DNA of 43,926 nt from an uncultured beta proteobacterium. GTDB lineage: Bacteria; Pseudomonadota; Gammaproteobacteria; Burkholderiales; Burkholderiaceae_C. Below are positions 18,173 to 24,324 of this stretch, in pieces. How positions within the stretch are numbered: position 1 is the first letter of the stretch; each line of letters opens with the position of its first letter. The notes below the pieces were generated by a model. The model made no database searches. It was not told the origin of the DNA and saw nothing but the letters and a program-made list of their open reading frames with translations. The DNA is taken from assembly GCA_903938815.1 (NCBI GenBank), contig CAJAES010000120.1, forward strand, positions 1-43,926. Reading direction: 5' to 3'. Both the position numbers and the translations under genes were made by a program.

Positions 18173-18985
18173 TCATCTGGATGAAAACGCGCGCATGGAA
18201 ACCACTTTTCCAAGAAGGCGTTTTTCCATTGGCCAATTAGTATTGCAGCGCGCAGCTGCGATATCCAGCATCGACTCCCCAGCATAAACCTGGTCTTTCC
18301 ATGGCGCTCCTTCGTCGAGCCATTCACCCACGAGCACCCCGGATGAATACTCAGCAAATTCACCAAACCTCCTTCGGATTGACGCATAATCCTCCGGGCT
18401 CGTGGCGTGACGAGTATTAATATATTTGTACGCATAATACTCGGCCGGCCATTCAAAAATGGTGATATTACTTACGTACTTCATGACGGACAAAGTCAAC
18501 GCCGACCGATTCAACTCTATCGCCTTGCAGATGTCGCGATAACTTAATATGTCAAGAAAGAATTTTCCTGCAATTTCATAATCTGCGGAGCCTTGCTCAG
18601 GCCGCTGCACAAAAAAATACTCGACCGCCAATGTGCCAGACGTCATCTGCACCAATAAATGAAAACTCTCGTGTGCCAAGAAGAATTCACGTTCTAACTC
18701 AGATAGCGTAGTTTCGAATTTTCCGGCCACAACCATGAGGCCGCATGACTCGCCCAAGGCTATCGCGTGCTCAGTCTTCTGAAAGAACGTTGTCGCTTCT
18801 TTCAGAAGACAGTCGGAGTGTTGAGCCGCGTCATTCAAAGTCAGCAGCAACGTCGCTTGACCAACACGTTCAACGCTTGCTGGCCAGATGGTTCTGTCGA
18901 TAGTGTGGGAACTTTTTGCGAGAACTTGAGATTGGCTTGCTATCGGCCAAATGACGACAATCAAGAAAAGTAACGTATGCCGCAT
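18173..18985 (-). CDS. Exported protein with HExxH motif, unknown family
   Basis: A 270-residue protein beginning with a signal peptide (MRHTLLFLIVVIWPIASQSQ). At residues 105-109 it has HESFH in the context FLAHESFHLLVQM, matching the HExxH zinc-binding motif of gluzincin/metzincin peptidases. A later Glu-rich stretch (about residues 120-145) could supply the third ligand, but I cannot assign it. The rest matches no family I know. I chose the ATG at 18985 because GGTGA lies five bases upstream; a TTG at 19000 is possible. The gene is clearly AT-richer than the surrounding chromosome and lies between a TraB/GumN gene and the mini membrane protein. It might be a peptidase processing or degrading the exported peptides. 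Confidence 0.65.
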   Translation of the reverse strand: MRHTLLFLIVVIWPIASQSQVLAKSSHTIDRTIWPASVERVGQATLLLTLNDAAQHSDCLLKEATTFFQKTEHAIALGESCGLMVVAGKFETTLSELEREFFLAHESFHLLVQMTSGTLAVEYFFVQRPEQGSADYEIAGKFFLDILSYRDICKAIELNRSALTLSVMKYVSNITIFEWPAEYYAYKYINTRHATSPEDYASIRRRFGEFAEYSSGVLVGEWLDEGAPWKDQVYAGESMLDIAAARCNTNWPMEKRLLGKVVSMRAFSSR

Positions 18986-19110
18986 TAAATCACCAAACAA
19001 TGACTACGTACCTTAGCTCGAAACCGTCAACCTGAAAATACCTGACGAAAATCTGGCGAAATACTTCAGGCAACTCCAGAATTGTGAATATCAATGAACA
19101 CCACAGACTG

Positions 19111-20055
19111 CTAGCGATCTGCCTCAACGACTTGCTTTTCATTGGAAATGAACCGGACATTCACATCCCCAAGTGCCCGGAATTGACTAACGACACCAGA
19201 CGGACCCAGGGTGTGACTATTGCCCACAAAGAAAACAGTCATCGTCTTGCTGGAAAGCGCCCGGTTCATTTTTGAGAAGAATTCGATATTTCGATGATCG
19301 ATCATCCAGGCCGATATCGCTCGCTTCTCGGCGGTTGAGTACCAAGATTCATGAATCGAAGACTCGATTGACTCTTCCGAAGGAAAGAGTGTTTCGCTCA
19401 CTTGATCCTCAATACCCTTGATTATTTCTATCGGATCTCGATTGCGCATATTTTCACGGAAAAAGTGGAGCCAATGATCGGGTGGAATGCCGCCCAACAG
19501 ACCGACAAGAGAATTCAAATCCTCCAGTCCAGCGGTCAATATTGGCTTTGCCTCAGGCAGCTGCCGCATCGCCAAGGACTCTGTTCCAAACCTCACATCC
19601 ATACCTGATCTCAAACTCCAAAGCACATCACACTCGATAATCCAACGCCAGGGTTCAAAACTCGCTATGGAAGATAAATCATTCCCAAAGCAATACTTTA
19701 AATACATAGAGGATTCGGAAATCGCCGCAGCGGCCAAGTCAGCGTACTGGCTTGCAGCCAATGTACTAGCGCTAGGCGTGGGCCTCGGCGCGGCCATCGC
19801 GCTGCCTTTGGGATCAATCTCAAAATACACCAAGTCGGCATCCGAGATCAGCTTCTTGATGAAGGATGAAAGTGGGGGCCGCGACGGCTTTGCAGCGTGA
19901 ACAGAGCCGATCACATAGATCTTTTTGCCATTCCTTTGCACCTCCCAGACAGGCTCTGCCGACGTCGATGCAGATAGTGCAACAAGTAATGCAAGGATGA
20001 ACAGAGTTCTCACAGACTCAAACGATCGAAAAGCGGTTTCTATGACCTTGATCAA
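19111..20055 (-). CDS. TraB/GumN family protein 1
   Basis: A 314-residue exported protein of the TraB/GumN (Tiki-like) family, some members of which are metalloproteases. After a hydrophobic signal region (about residues 17-33) it has the first GxxH motif (VIGSVHAAK, Gly50-His53), a conserved Glu in LVYFEIDPKG (Glu79) and the C-terminal GxxH (FFVGNSHTLGPSG, Gly278-His281) followed by the typical FRALGDVNV end. The start is uncertain: TTG at 20055, or GTG at 20013, which would place the signal peptide at the very N-terminus. It follows precursor peptide 1 by 56 bases on the same strand. It is AT-rich relative to the chromosome and is the first of three divergent paralogues here. Confidence 0.82.
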   Translation of the reverse strand: MIKVIETAFRSFESVRTLFILALLVALSASTSAEPVWEVQRNGKKIYVIGSVHAAKPSRPPLSSFIKKLISDADLVYFEIDPKGSAMAAPRPTPSASTLAASQYADLAAAAISESSMYLKYCFGNDLSSIASFEPWRWIIECDVLWSLRSGMDVRFGTESLAMRQLPEAKPILTAGLEDLNSLVGLLGGIPPDHWLHFFRENMRNRDPIEIIKGIEDQVSETLFPSEESIESSIHESWYSTAEKRAISAWMIDHRNIEFFSKMNRALSSKTMTVFFVGNSHTLGPSGVVSQFRALGDVNVRFISNEKQVVEADR

Positions 20056-20111
20056 CGCCCTAAGTTATGGAATATTCACCAAACTTCGGGCGAAGAATAT
20101 CTATCCGAATA

Positions 20112-20480
20112 TCAACATCCCGCGGTTGCATCACCCGGAACTACGCCATCCCCAACAGAGCCATAGCCACCGCCACGAGAACTCCCAGCAGAGCCACCCA
20201 TACATCCGCTTGACCCACTGCCGCCTTGGCTGGCAAATGCGCCGTTCGATGCGACACCAGCCGCCACTCCGGCGGCGCTTTGCGCTGTGGAACTTCCTCC
20301 AGCGATAGCGACTGTCGCACCCGCAACGCAGCCGGAAGCGGTAGCACAGACTGCATTCCCCTGTACCGCCACACCACTGGCACTTAGACCACCGTTGATG
20401 CAACACGCAGCGCCATCAATGATCACTGAAGCTTTACCACCACTAACCGTTTCATATTCGTTTGCGAGAATTTCTCTCAC
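20112..20480 (-). CDS. Double-glycine-leader peptide precursor 1 (cysteine-rich, class II bacteriocin-like)
   Basis: A 122-residue precursor with leader MREILANEYETVSGG: Gly-Gly at 14-15, Val at -4, Tyr at -7 and Glu at -8, matching the C39-cleaved leader pattern. The mature part (about 107 residues) is Gly/Ala/Ser-rich with few charges and six cysteines (26, 27, 45, 51, 93, 122), including an adjacent pair and a C-terminal Cys, suggesting disulfides. The start is GTG at 20480, homologous in position to the ATG of precursor 2 and sharing its upstream 20-mer. A frameshifted hlyD-like remnant lies immediately upstream and a TraB/GumN gene downstream. It was probably exported by the PCAT at 15.7-17.8 kb. 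A signalling role instead of toxin is possible. Confidence 0.82.
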   Translation of the reverse strand: MREILANEYETVSGGKASVIIDGAACCINGGLSASGVAVQGNAVCATASGCVAGATVAIAGGSSTAQSAAGVAAGVASNGAFASQGGSGSSGCMGGSAGSSRGGGYGSVGDGVVPGDATAGC

Positions 20481-20488
20481 AATTCACG

Positions 20489-20830
20489 CCAATTGCCATT
20501 CACCGGAACACGCCGGCAAGCTCCCCCAACGCCCCGCGCTCACCTCATGAACCGGTGTCCACAGCAACCCCAGACGGAACCTTCCACCGCTCCTTGGCCG
20601 CGAGCAACGGCTCCAGCGCCCATTCCCAGATCGCACGGCGGTCCTGGATAACGTCGGCCTCCAGGCTCTCATGCCGGCCTTCAGGGGCTGGGCTTTGCCA
20701 AAGGCTTGCAGGCTGCTGCGCTGCAAGGCCACGGTGATTCTGTAAAGCGGCTCCTGGCCCTGCGCCGCGCTCATCAGCGAGGCGACCATGCCGCTGGGGA
20801 TGTCCTGCGGGAACAACGTCGTGCGACTGG
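20489..20830 (-). repeat. Duplicated hlyD-end/leader segment, copy A
   Basis: This stretch is similar throughout to 23983-24324: the last 90 or so codons of an HlyD-type gene, the short intergenic leader, and an exactly shared 20-mer (minus strand TTCCGGTGAATGGCAATTGG) eight bases before the precursor start. Both copies lead into a double-glycine precursor. Copy A has diverged and carries a 2-base insertion. It is a direct repeat, both copies facing left, about 3.5 kb apart. Confidence 0.9.
20545..20830 (-). pseudogene. Remnant of HlyD-type secretion protein (C-terminal end only, frameshifted)
   Basis: The minus strand reads ASRTTLFPQDIPSGMVASL then QEPLYRITVALQRSSLQAFG, closely matching the C-terminus of the intact HlyD homologue at 24041-25423. 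After PLKAGM the frame is lost: near 20665 this copy has two extra bases compared with the intact gene. The reading resumes in another frame as SLEADVIQDRRAIWEWALEP, ending in TGA at 20545-20547. The 5' edge is abrupt: an in-frame TAA lies at 20831-20833 and the TraB/GumN 2 stop only 11 bases beyond that. The rest of the adaptor gene is absent. It is a scar of a tandem duplication of the transporter-precursor unit. Confidence 0.92.
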
Positions 20831-20843
20831 CTTAGACGGCACC

Positions 20844-21815
20844 TCACCGCCTCGGTTCACCCACCAGATTATTTTCAATCTCATGAAAACCGACGTCTCT
20901 CAACTCCTTCATCAATCCTGCCCGCTCGTCCAGATGCAAAGCACCAACGATGACAGCAACACGCCGATGGCCTTGGCTGTGTCGCAGGATCTTGCTGGCC
21001 AAGGATCTATTTCGCACCTCAGAAAAGGCGTAGCCATTCATGAACCCAGAACAAGCATAGGCCATGCAATCAAACTTTTGATTTTCATCATAGAGCTCTC
21101 GAATTCTATGCTCTTTGATGAATTTCGGCATCAAAGTCCCAAGATAATTATAATGAAAACAAAATTCACTCTCAAATGACAATATTACCGCCGACTTTAC
21201 CCTTTCCGCATATTCCGGTGCCGTTTGTTCAACTCGTATAGAATTCAACTCCTCCACGGTCTCCAGTCCGATTGCATTCATCGAAGGCGGCAAGGAATCC
21301 ATAAGCATGCGATCTGCTGACTTCATTCTTGGCCCACCAATTCTCTGCATAACTTGCTTTGAATCAGCGGGGTCAAGGCATCGCCAGAAGAAGAACAGTC
21401 CTGCCGCAAAGTCTGGGTCGGCCGGGACATTCAACATTATATTCCATGCAAAATCTAGAACAGGGTCGCCTGAACTCAATTGCTTGAGTCGGCTGAGTGT
21501 CTTTTCATCTAGATAATCTCGCGCCAACGGATTCTTAACTCTAACGGGCGCAGCATTTGGGAGCACTTCAAAGAGCACCATAGACGCGGTAGAAATACTT
21601 TCACGAGTGCGAGTTGCCAAACTCGTGATTCCCGATAACGCCAGATGCGCTGAGCCGATGAGTATGATCTCGGTTTTAGATGAGTTAACGAGCAACCTGT
21701 AGGGCAACTCGACTTCACCCGTCGCGGGTGTTGTCGGTGGCGTGTCGCTCAGACCGGCAACAGGATATAGAGTGATAAACAGGCACCCAAGCATCAGAAG
21801 CACAAACTTGACCAA
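20844..21815 (-). CDS. TraB/GumN family protein 2
   Basis: A 323-residue exported TraB/GumN (Tiki-like) protein. I chose a TTG start at 21815 because GGAG lies eight bases upstream and it gives a clean signal peptide (MVKFVLLMLGCLFITLYPVAG). Longer in-frame starts up to 22019 would add a basic, Trp-rich stretch that looks like out-of-frame reading of another sequence. First motif ILIGSAHLAL (Gly54-His57), conserved Glu in MVLFEVLPN (Glu83), a GLETVEE segment mid-protein and the second motif VIVGALHLDE (Gly291-His294) followed by the LRDVGF end are all present. The gene is AT-rich, ends 14 bases before the hlyD-like remnant, and is preceded by a 390-base gap holding debris of a glycine-rich frame. 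Confidence 0.8.
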   Translation of the reverse strand: MVKFVLLMLGCLFITLYPVAGLSDTPPTTPATGEVELPYRLLVNSSKTEIILIGSAHLALSGITSLATRTRESISTASMVLFEVLPNAAPVRVKNPLARDYLDEKTLSRLKQLSSGDPVLDFAWNIMLNVPADPDFAAGLFFFWRCLDPADSKQVMQRIGGPRMKSADRMLMDSLPPSMNAIGLETVEELNSIRVEQTAPEYAERVKSAVILSFESEFCFHYNYLGTLMPKFIKEHRIRELYDENQKFDCMAYACSGFMNGYAFSEVRNRSLASKILRHSQGHRRVAVIVGALHLDERAGLMKELRDVGFHEIENNLVGEPRR

Positions 21816-22205
21816 CTTTTTATCTCCGAGCTTGGGTATATATTTTTCGATATATTTACTTACCAAAAACCATCGAATCCATATGCGATAAAACTTCCAC
21901 CTGCTCCGCCGCCACCATTTGCCACGGGTGACATTGAGGGCGTGAACTTTCCATAATTTGTATTTCAGTTTTAAGCTGCTGCGCAGGCGTATAGTTTGGA
22001 TAATTTCAAAGCACAACAAACTTTCCGCCTATTGATCCGAGCTGATCGATCACATTTTCGGCATAACTACCATTTCCTTCTTCCACCGTCACCCACATCA
22101 GGTAAATGTAAGTTTATTAAAACTCGCCCTACATTGCGATGCCGCCATGAAAAACAATCACTCCGAACCTCTTATCAATATTTTCTGAAGCTCATGATCC
22201 CGTTG
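21816..22205 (-). other. Gap between TraB/GumN 2 and 3 with degenerate glycine-rich coding trace
   Basis: No intact gene is evident. On the minus strand an open stretch ending at TAA 21862-21860 reads NTNYGKFTPSMSPVANGGGG then AGGSFIAYGFDGFW, a Gly-rich, aromatic-ended peptide that starts after an in-frame TGA and has no start codon of its own. Upstream, another frame (22098 to 22006) reads from an ATG through ENVIDQLGSIGGKFVVL to a TGA. The two pieces are in different frames. They may be relics of a third precursor-like gene, or chance. Confidence 0.35.
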
Positions 22206-23111
22206 CTATATTTTCTCGATTGAATATCCAAGCCTTTTTAACTCGACCAACACACTGTCGTCGCCAAGAAAGTGCAATACTCCAAGCGCGACAGTTAATG
22301 CCCCACTTTGATCAACTATTTGATCAATCCGAGCTACCATAGCCCTATTTCTTGGGGTCGCTATCATTTGGATAGCCAACGCCTCCGTGGTGTATTTTTG
22401 CGAGTTGTATTCAATAATCTCTGATGCCTTTGAAAAATCACCGATTTTCCAAGAATAATTTAACCCATCAATGTAGCGTTCAATATCATTATTTTCGACT
22501 TTCAGCGCGAACTCGGTAAGAGCGCGGTTTGATGTTGTGGTTGCAAATTCGCTCAGAGTCCGGTATTGATCGGCCCATGTCTCAAGTGCGACTATCTTTG
22601 ATCCTTCACTCGTCGCAGCCAGCAGCAACTGGCCTTCAATTGATTTCTCATAATCGTACCCGAGAAGACGAAGGTATATTGGCAGTAAAATCTCAAGCAC
22701 CAAGGTGCCTGACTTGCCATCTATCGTGTTCGGCAATTTCTCGTTCGGAAATCTCTTCCGAAGAACTTCCACCACCCTCTTCCAATCGTTATCTAGCGAA
22801 TGAGGAAGATCGGAAATTGTCTTTTGATATGCTTTTAAAGCGATGATTTGATCATTACTCTCCGCCTCCGATGCTGGTGTTTTTGTTTCAATCGCGAAAA
22901 CCGTTGCCTCAGTAATGCAACGCTGAATACTCCGTTTTAGTCGCCCTGGTCTTTCCCGGGCAATATGGGTGACTGGGATCAGGCAGACGGTGACTCCATC
23001 TCTCTTGGCGAGCCATCCATACCCGGACCCTCCATATTGCCAATCGTATATTGCCCACAGTATCCCCAAAGTAAAAAGCGCCGAAAGCAATTCCTGAAGA
23101 CGTTTTTTCAT
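22206..23111 (-). CDS. TraB/GumN family protein 3 (variant first motif)
   Basis: A 301-residue protein with a basic start and one N-terminal hydrophobic segment (about residues 7-22, signal anchor or signal peptide). The C-terminal GxxH is clear (VALGVLHFLGDD, Gly277-His280, followed by LKRLGYSIEKI). The mid-protein KIVALETWADQYRTLSEF resembles the family's GLET-xx-EQ block. The first motif is altered: LIPVTHIAR has Pro46 in place of Gly, keeping His49, and the conserved Glu is probably Glu75 in VFAIETKT. It may be an inactive or specialised paralogue. It is the most AT-rich gene of the window. The ATG at 23111 directly follows the TAA of a doubtful 78-codon frame. Confidence 0.75.
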   Translation of the reverse strand: MKKRLQELLSALFTLGILWAIYDWQYGGSGYGWLAKRDGVTVCLIPVTHIARERPGRLKRSIQRCITEATVFAIETKTPASEAESNDQIIALKAYQKTISDLPHSLDNDWKRVVEVLRKRFPNEKLPNTIDGKSGTLVLEILLPIYLRLLGYDYEKSIEGQLLLAATSEGSKIVALETWADQYRTLSEFATTTSNRALTEFALKVENNDIERYIDGLNYSWKIGDFSKASEIIEYNSQKYTTEALAIQMIATPRNRAMVARIDQIVDQSGALTVALGVLHFLGDDSVLVELKRLGYSIEKI

Positions 23112-23457
23112 TTATTTATCAACAGGTGTATTTCTAATTTCATCACTGAGACTGTGGGTGTGATGCGGGAGTGATGTGCGACATCTGTTCAGCGTGCCGT
23201 CGGCCCGAAGTCCGACAGAACCAAGGCCATCAGGCTGACTCCGCCTCACAGGTTCAACTAGACCTTGAGCGGAATAGGTCCACGCCTTCGATAGCCCACT
23301 ACTTCCGGTCGCACTACGTAAACGCCGGCGCGAGCGATACCGTGACATATGTTCATGAAACGGGTGTTACCAGCCCGCCCAGCGAGTGGAGCAAAGGGTT
23401 CATCCGCTTGATGCGTGCGCGAAAGTCGTCGTCGATAGCTACTTGGCGGCGGCCTCC

Positions 23458-23502
23458 GATCTCCCGGAGAATGCAATCCATTCGATTGAATTTCGGGAGA
23501 TC
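23458..23502. repeat. 45-base imperfect palindrome
   Basis: Perfect 9-bp outer arms GATCTCCCG (23458-23466) and CGGGAGATC (23494-23502), with inner pairing CAATC (23474-23478) to GATTG (23484-23488) around loop CATTC. No T run follows on either strand. It could be a remnant element end, a recombination site or an RNA hairpin in the leader between precursor 2 and TraB/GumN 3. Confidence 0.6.
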
Positions 23503-23573
23503 TGAACAACGGAATTTTTCCCAAATCGTTGTTACGTAGCGAGAAATTATTCCGCATGCCGGACCCAGGAGGA

Positions 23574-23602
23574 CCCGGTACGGTTATTTAAACCGAACCG
23601 GG
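23574..23602 (-). terminator. Hairpin just after precursor 2
   Basis: Starting ten bases past the precursor stop (minus strand), CCCGGT-x-CGGTT (23574-23585) pairs with AACCG-x-ACCGGG (23591-23602), a 6+5-bp stem with one A/A mismatch and an ATTTA loop. There is no U tract, so it is more likely a transcript-stabilising or attenuating hairpin that raises precursor over downstream gene expression than a full terminator. Confidence 0.5.
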
Positions 23603-23611
23603 CTTGCCAAT

Positions 23612-23971
23612 TCAGGCGCCGTAGTAACTAGCCACGCCCTCAAAGAGGTCCTTGCCGCTGCTCGGTGCCGTTGCACCGGCACCCGCTGCAGCGCCGGCAG
23701 CCCCACCTGCAGCCGCTCCAGCGTTTGCAGCCGCTCCTACTGCTCCAACTGCGCCTGCACCAGCACCGACTGCGCAGCCTGCAACTGCACCCGCCACTGC
23801 GCCAAATGCAGCTCCAGTACTCGTACTGCCGTTGCCTGATCCGGTTACACCACCCGCGACCGCACCAGTAACGGCACCTGCATATCCGCCAGTGACACAT
23901 CCAGCAGCTGCCCCAGCGGGTCCTGCTCCACCAACCACTGAGGTCAGTTCATTAGTATCGATGTATCGCAT
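23612..23971 (-). CDS. Double-glycine-leader peptide precursor 2 (Gly/Ala-rich, class II bacteriocin-like)
   Basis: A 119-residue precursor. Leader MRYIDTNELTSVVGG fits the C39 consensus: Glu -8, Leu -7, Val -4, Gly -2, Gly -1. The roughly 104-residue mature part is very rich in Gly and Ala with many GxxxG-type spacings (GAVTGAVAGGVTG, FGAVAGAVAGCAVGAG), as in membrane-active two-peptide bacteriocins. It has two cysteines (25 and 66) and a more polar tail ending GKDLFEGVASYYGA. ATG at 23971 with GGAG upstream. It follows the intact HlyD gene by 69 bases, so adaptor and precursor are probably one transcript. The product should be exported through the HlyD/PCAT pair. Activity (toxin versus signal) cannot be read. 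Confidence 0.85.
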   Translation of the reverse strand: MRYIDTNELTSVVGGAGPAGAAAGCVTGGYAGAVTGAVAGGVTGSGNGSTSTGAAFGAVAGAVAGCAVGAGAGAVGAVGAAANAGAAAGGAAGAAAGAGATAPSSGKDLFEGVASYYGA

Positions 23972-23982
23972 TTCGATTCACT

Positions 23983-24324
23983 CCAATTGCCATTCACCGG
24001 AAAGCGCCGGCACGCTACCCCTGTCGCCCCGTTGAGCACCTCACAAACCAGTGCCCACCGAAACGCCAGACGGAACCTTCCACCGCGCCTTGGCTGCCAG
24101 CAACGGCTCCAGCGCCCATTCCCAGATCGCACGGCGGTCCTGGATGACGTCGGCCTCCAGGCTCATGCCAGCCTTCAGGGGCTGGGCTTTGCCAAAGGCT
24201 TGCAGGCTGCTGCGCTGCAAGGCCACGGTGATTCTGTAAAGCGGCTCCTGGCTCTGCGCCGCGCTCATGAGTGCGGCGGCCATGCCGCTGGGCAGGTCTT
24301 GCGGCAACACCGGGGTGCGGCTCA
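23983..24324 (-). repeat. Duplicated hlyD-end/leader segment, copy B
   Basis: Intact counterpart of 20489-20830: the end of the functional HlyD gene, the intergenic leader and the shared 20-mer 11 bases before precursor 2. It gives the reference against which the frameshift in copy A is read. Confidence 0.9.

Larger units (their letters stand above)
23112..23611. other. 500-base gap between precursor 2 and TraB/GumN 3
   Basis: No gene I can defend. It holds two strong inverted repeats (23574-23602 and 23458-23502). It also holds small leftward frames: 42 codons from 23481 to 23353, starting MDCILREIGGRRQVAIDDDF, and 78 codons from 23348 to 23112 that end flush with the TraB/GumN 3 ATG. Base composition is intermediate between the AT-rich island core and the chromosome. 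It may be debris of an inserted or degraded gene; I recognise no transposase. Confidence 0.4.

Noticed and set aside
20844..22019. Long form of TraB/GumN 2 starting at 22019
   Set aside because: The extra 68 residues are basic and Trp-rich, overlap a Gly-rich relic in another frame and lack a ribosome-binding site, whereas the TTG at 21815 has GGAG eight bases upstream and begins a clean signal peptide.
22006..22098. GSIGGK in a 30-codon frame taken as a third double-glycine leader
   Set aside because: The hydrophobic residues are one position off the C39 consensus (Leu at -6, not -7; Ser at -4) and the frame stops five codons later, so I list it only as a possible relic.
23258..23320. GTGCGACCGG on the minus strand near 23314, like the 5' end of a bacterial group II intron
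   Set aside because: No domain V-like hairpin or intron reverse transcriptase can be found in the rest of the interval or elsewhere in the window, so an intron is not supported.
23112..23348. 78-codon frame ending flush with the TraB/GumN 3 ATG
   Set aside because: Arg/Ser-rich composition, no domain, no ribosome-binding site, and competing small frames cover the same bases; more likely debris than a gene.
23665..23900. Highly repetitive Ala/Pro-rich frames on the + strand opposite precursor 2
   Set aside because: They are the antisense reading of a Gly/Ala-rich gene; the minus-strand frame has the leader, ribosome-binding site and genomic context.
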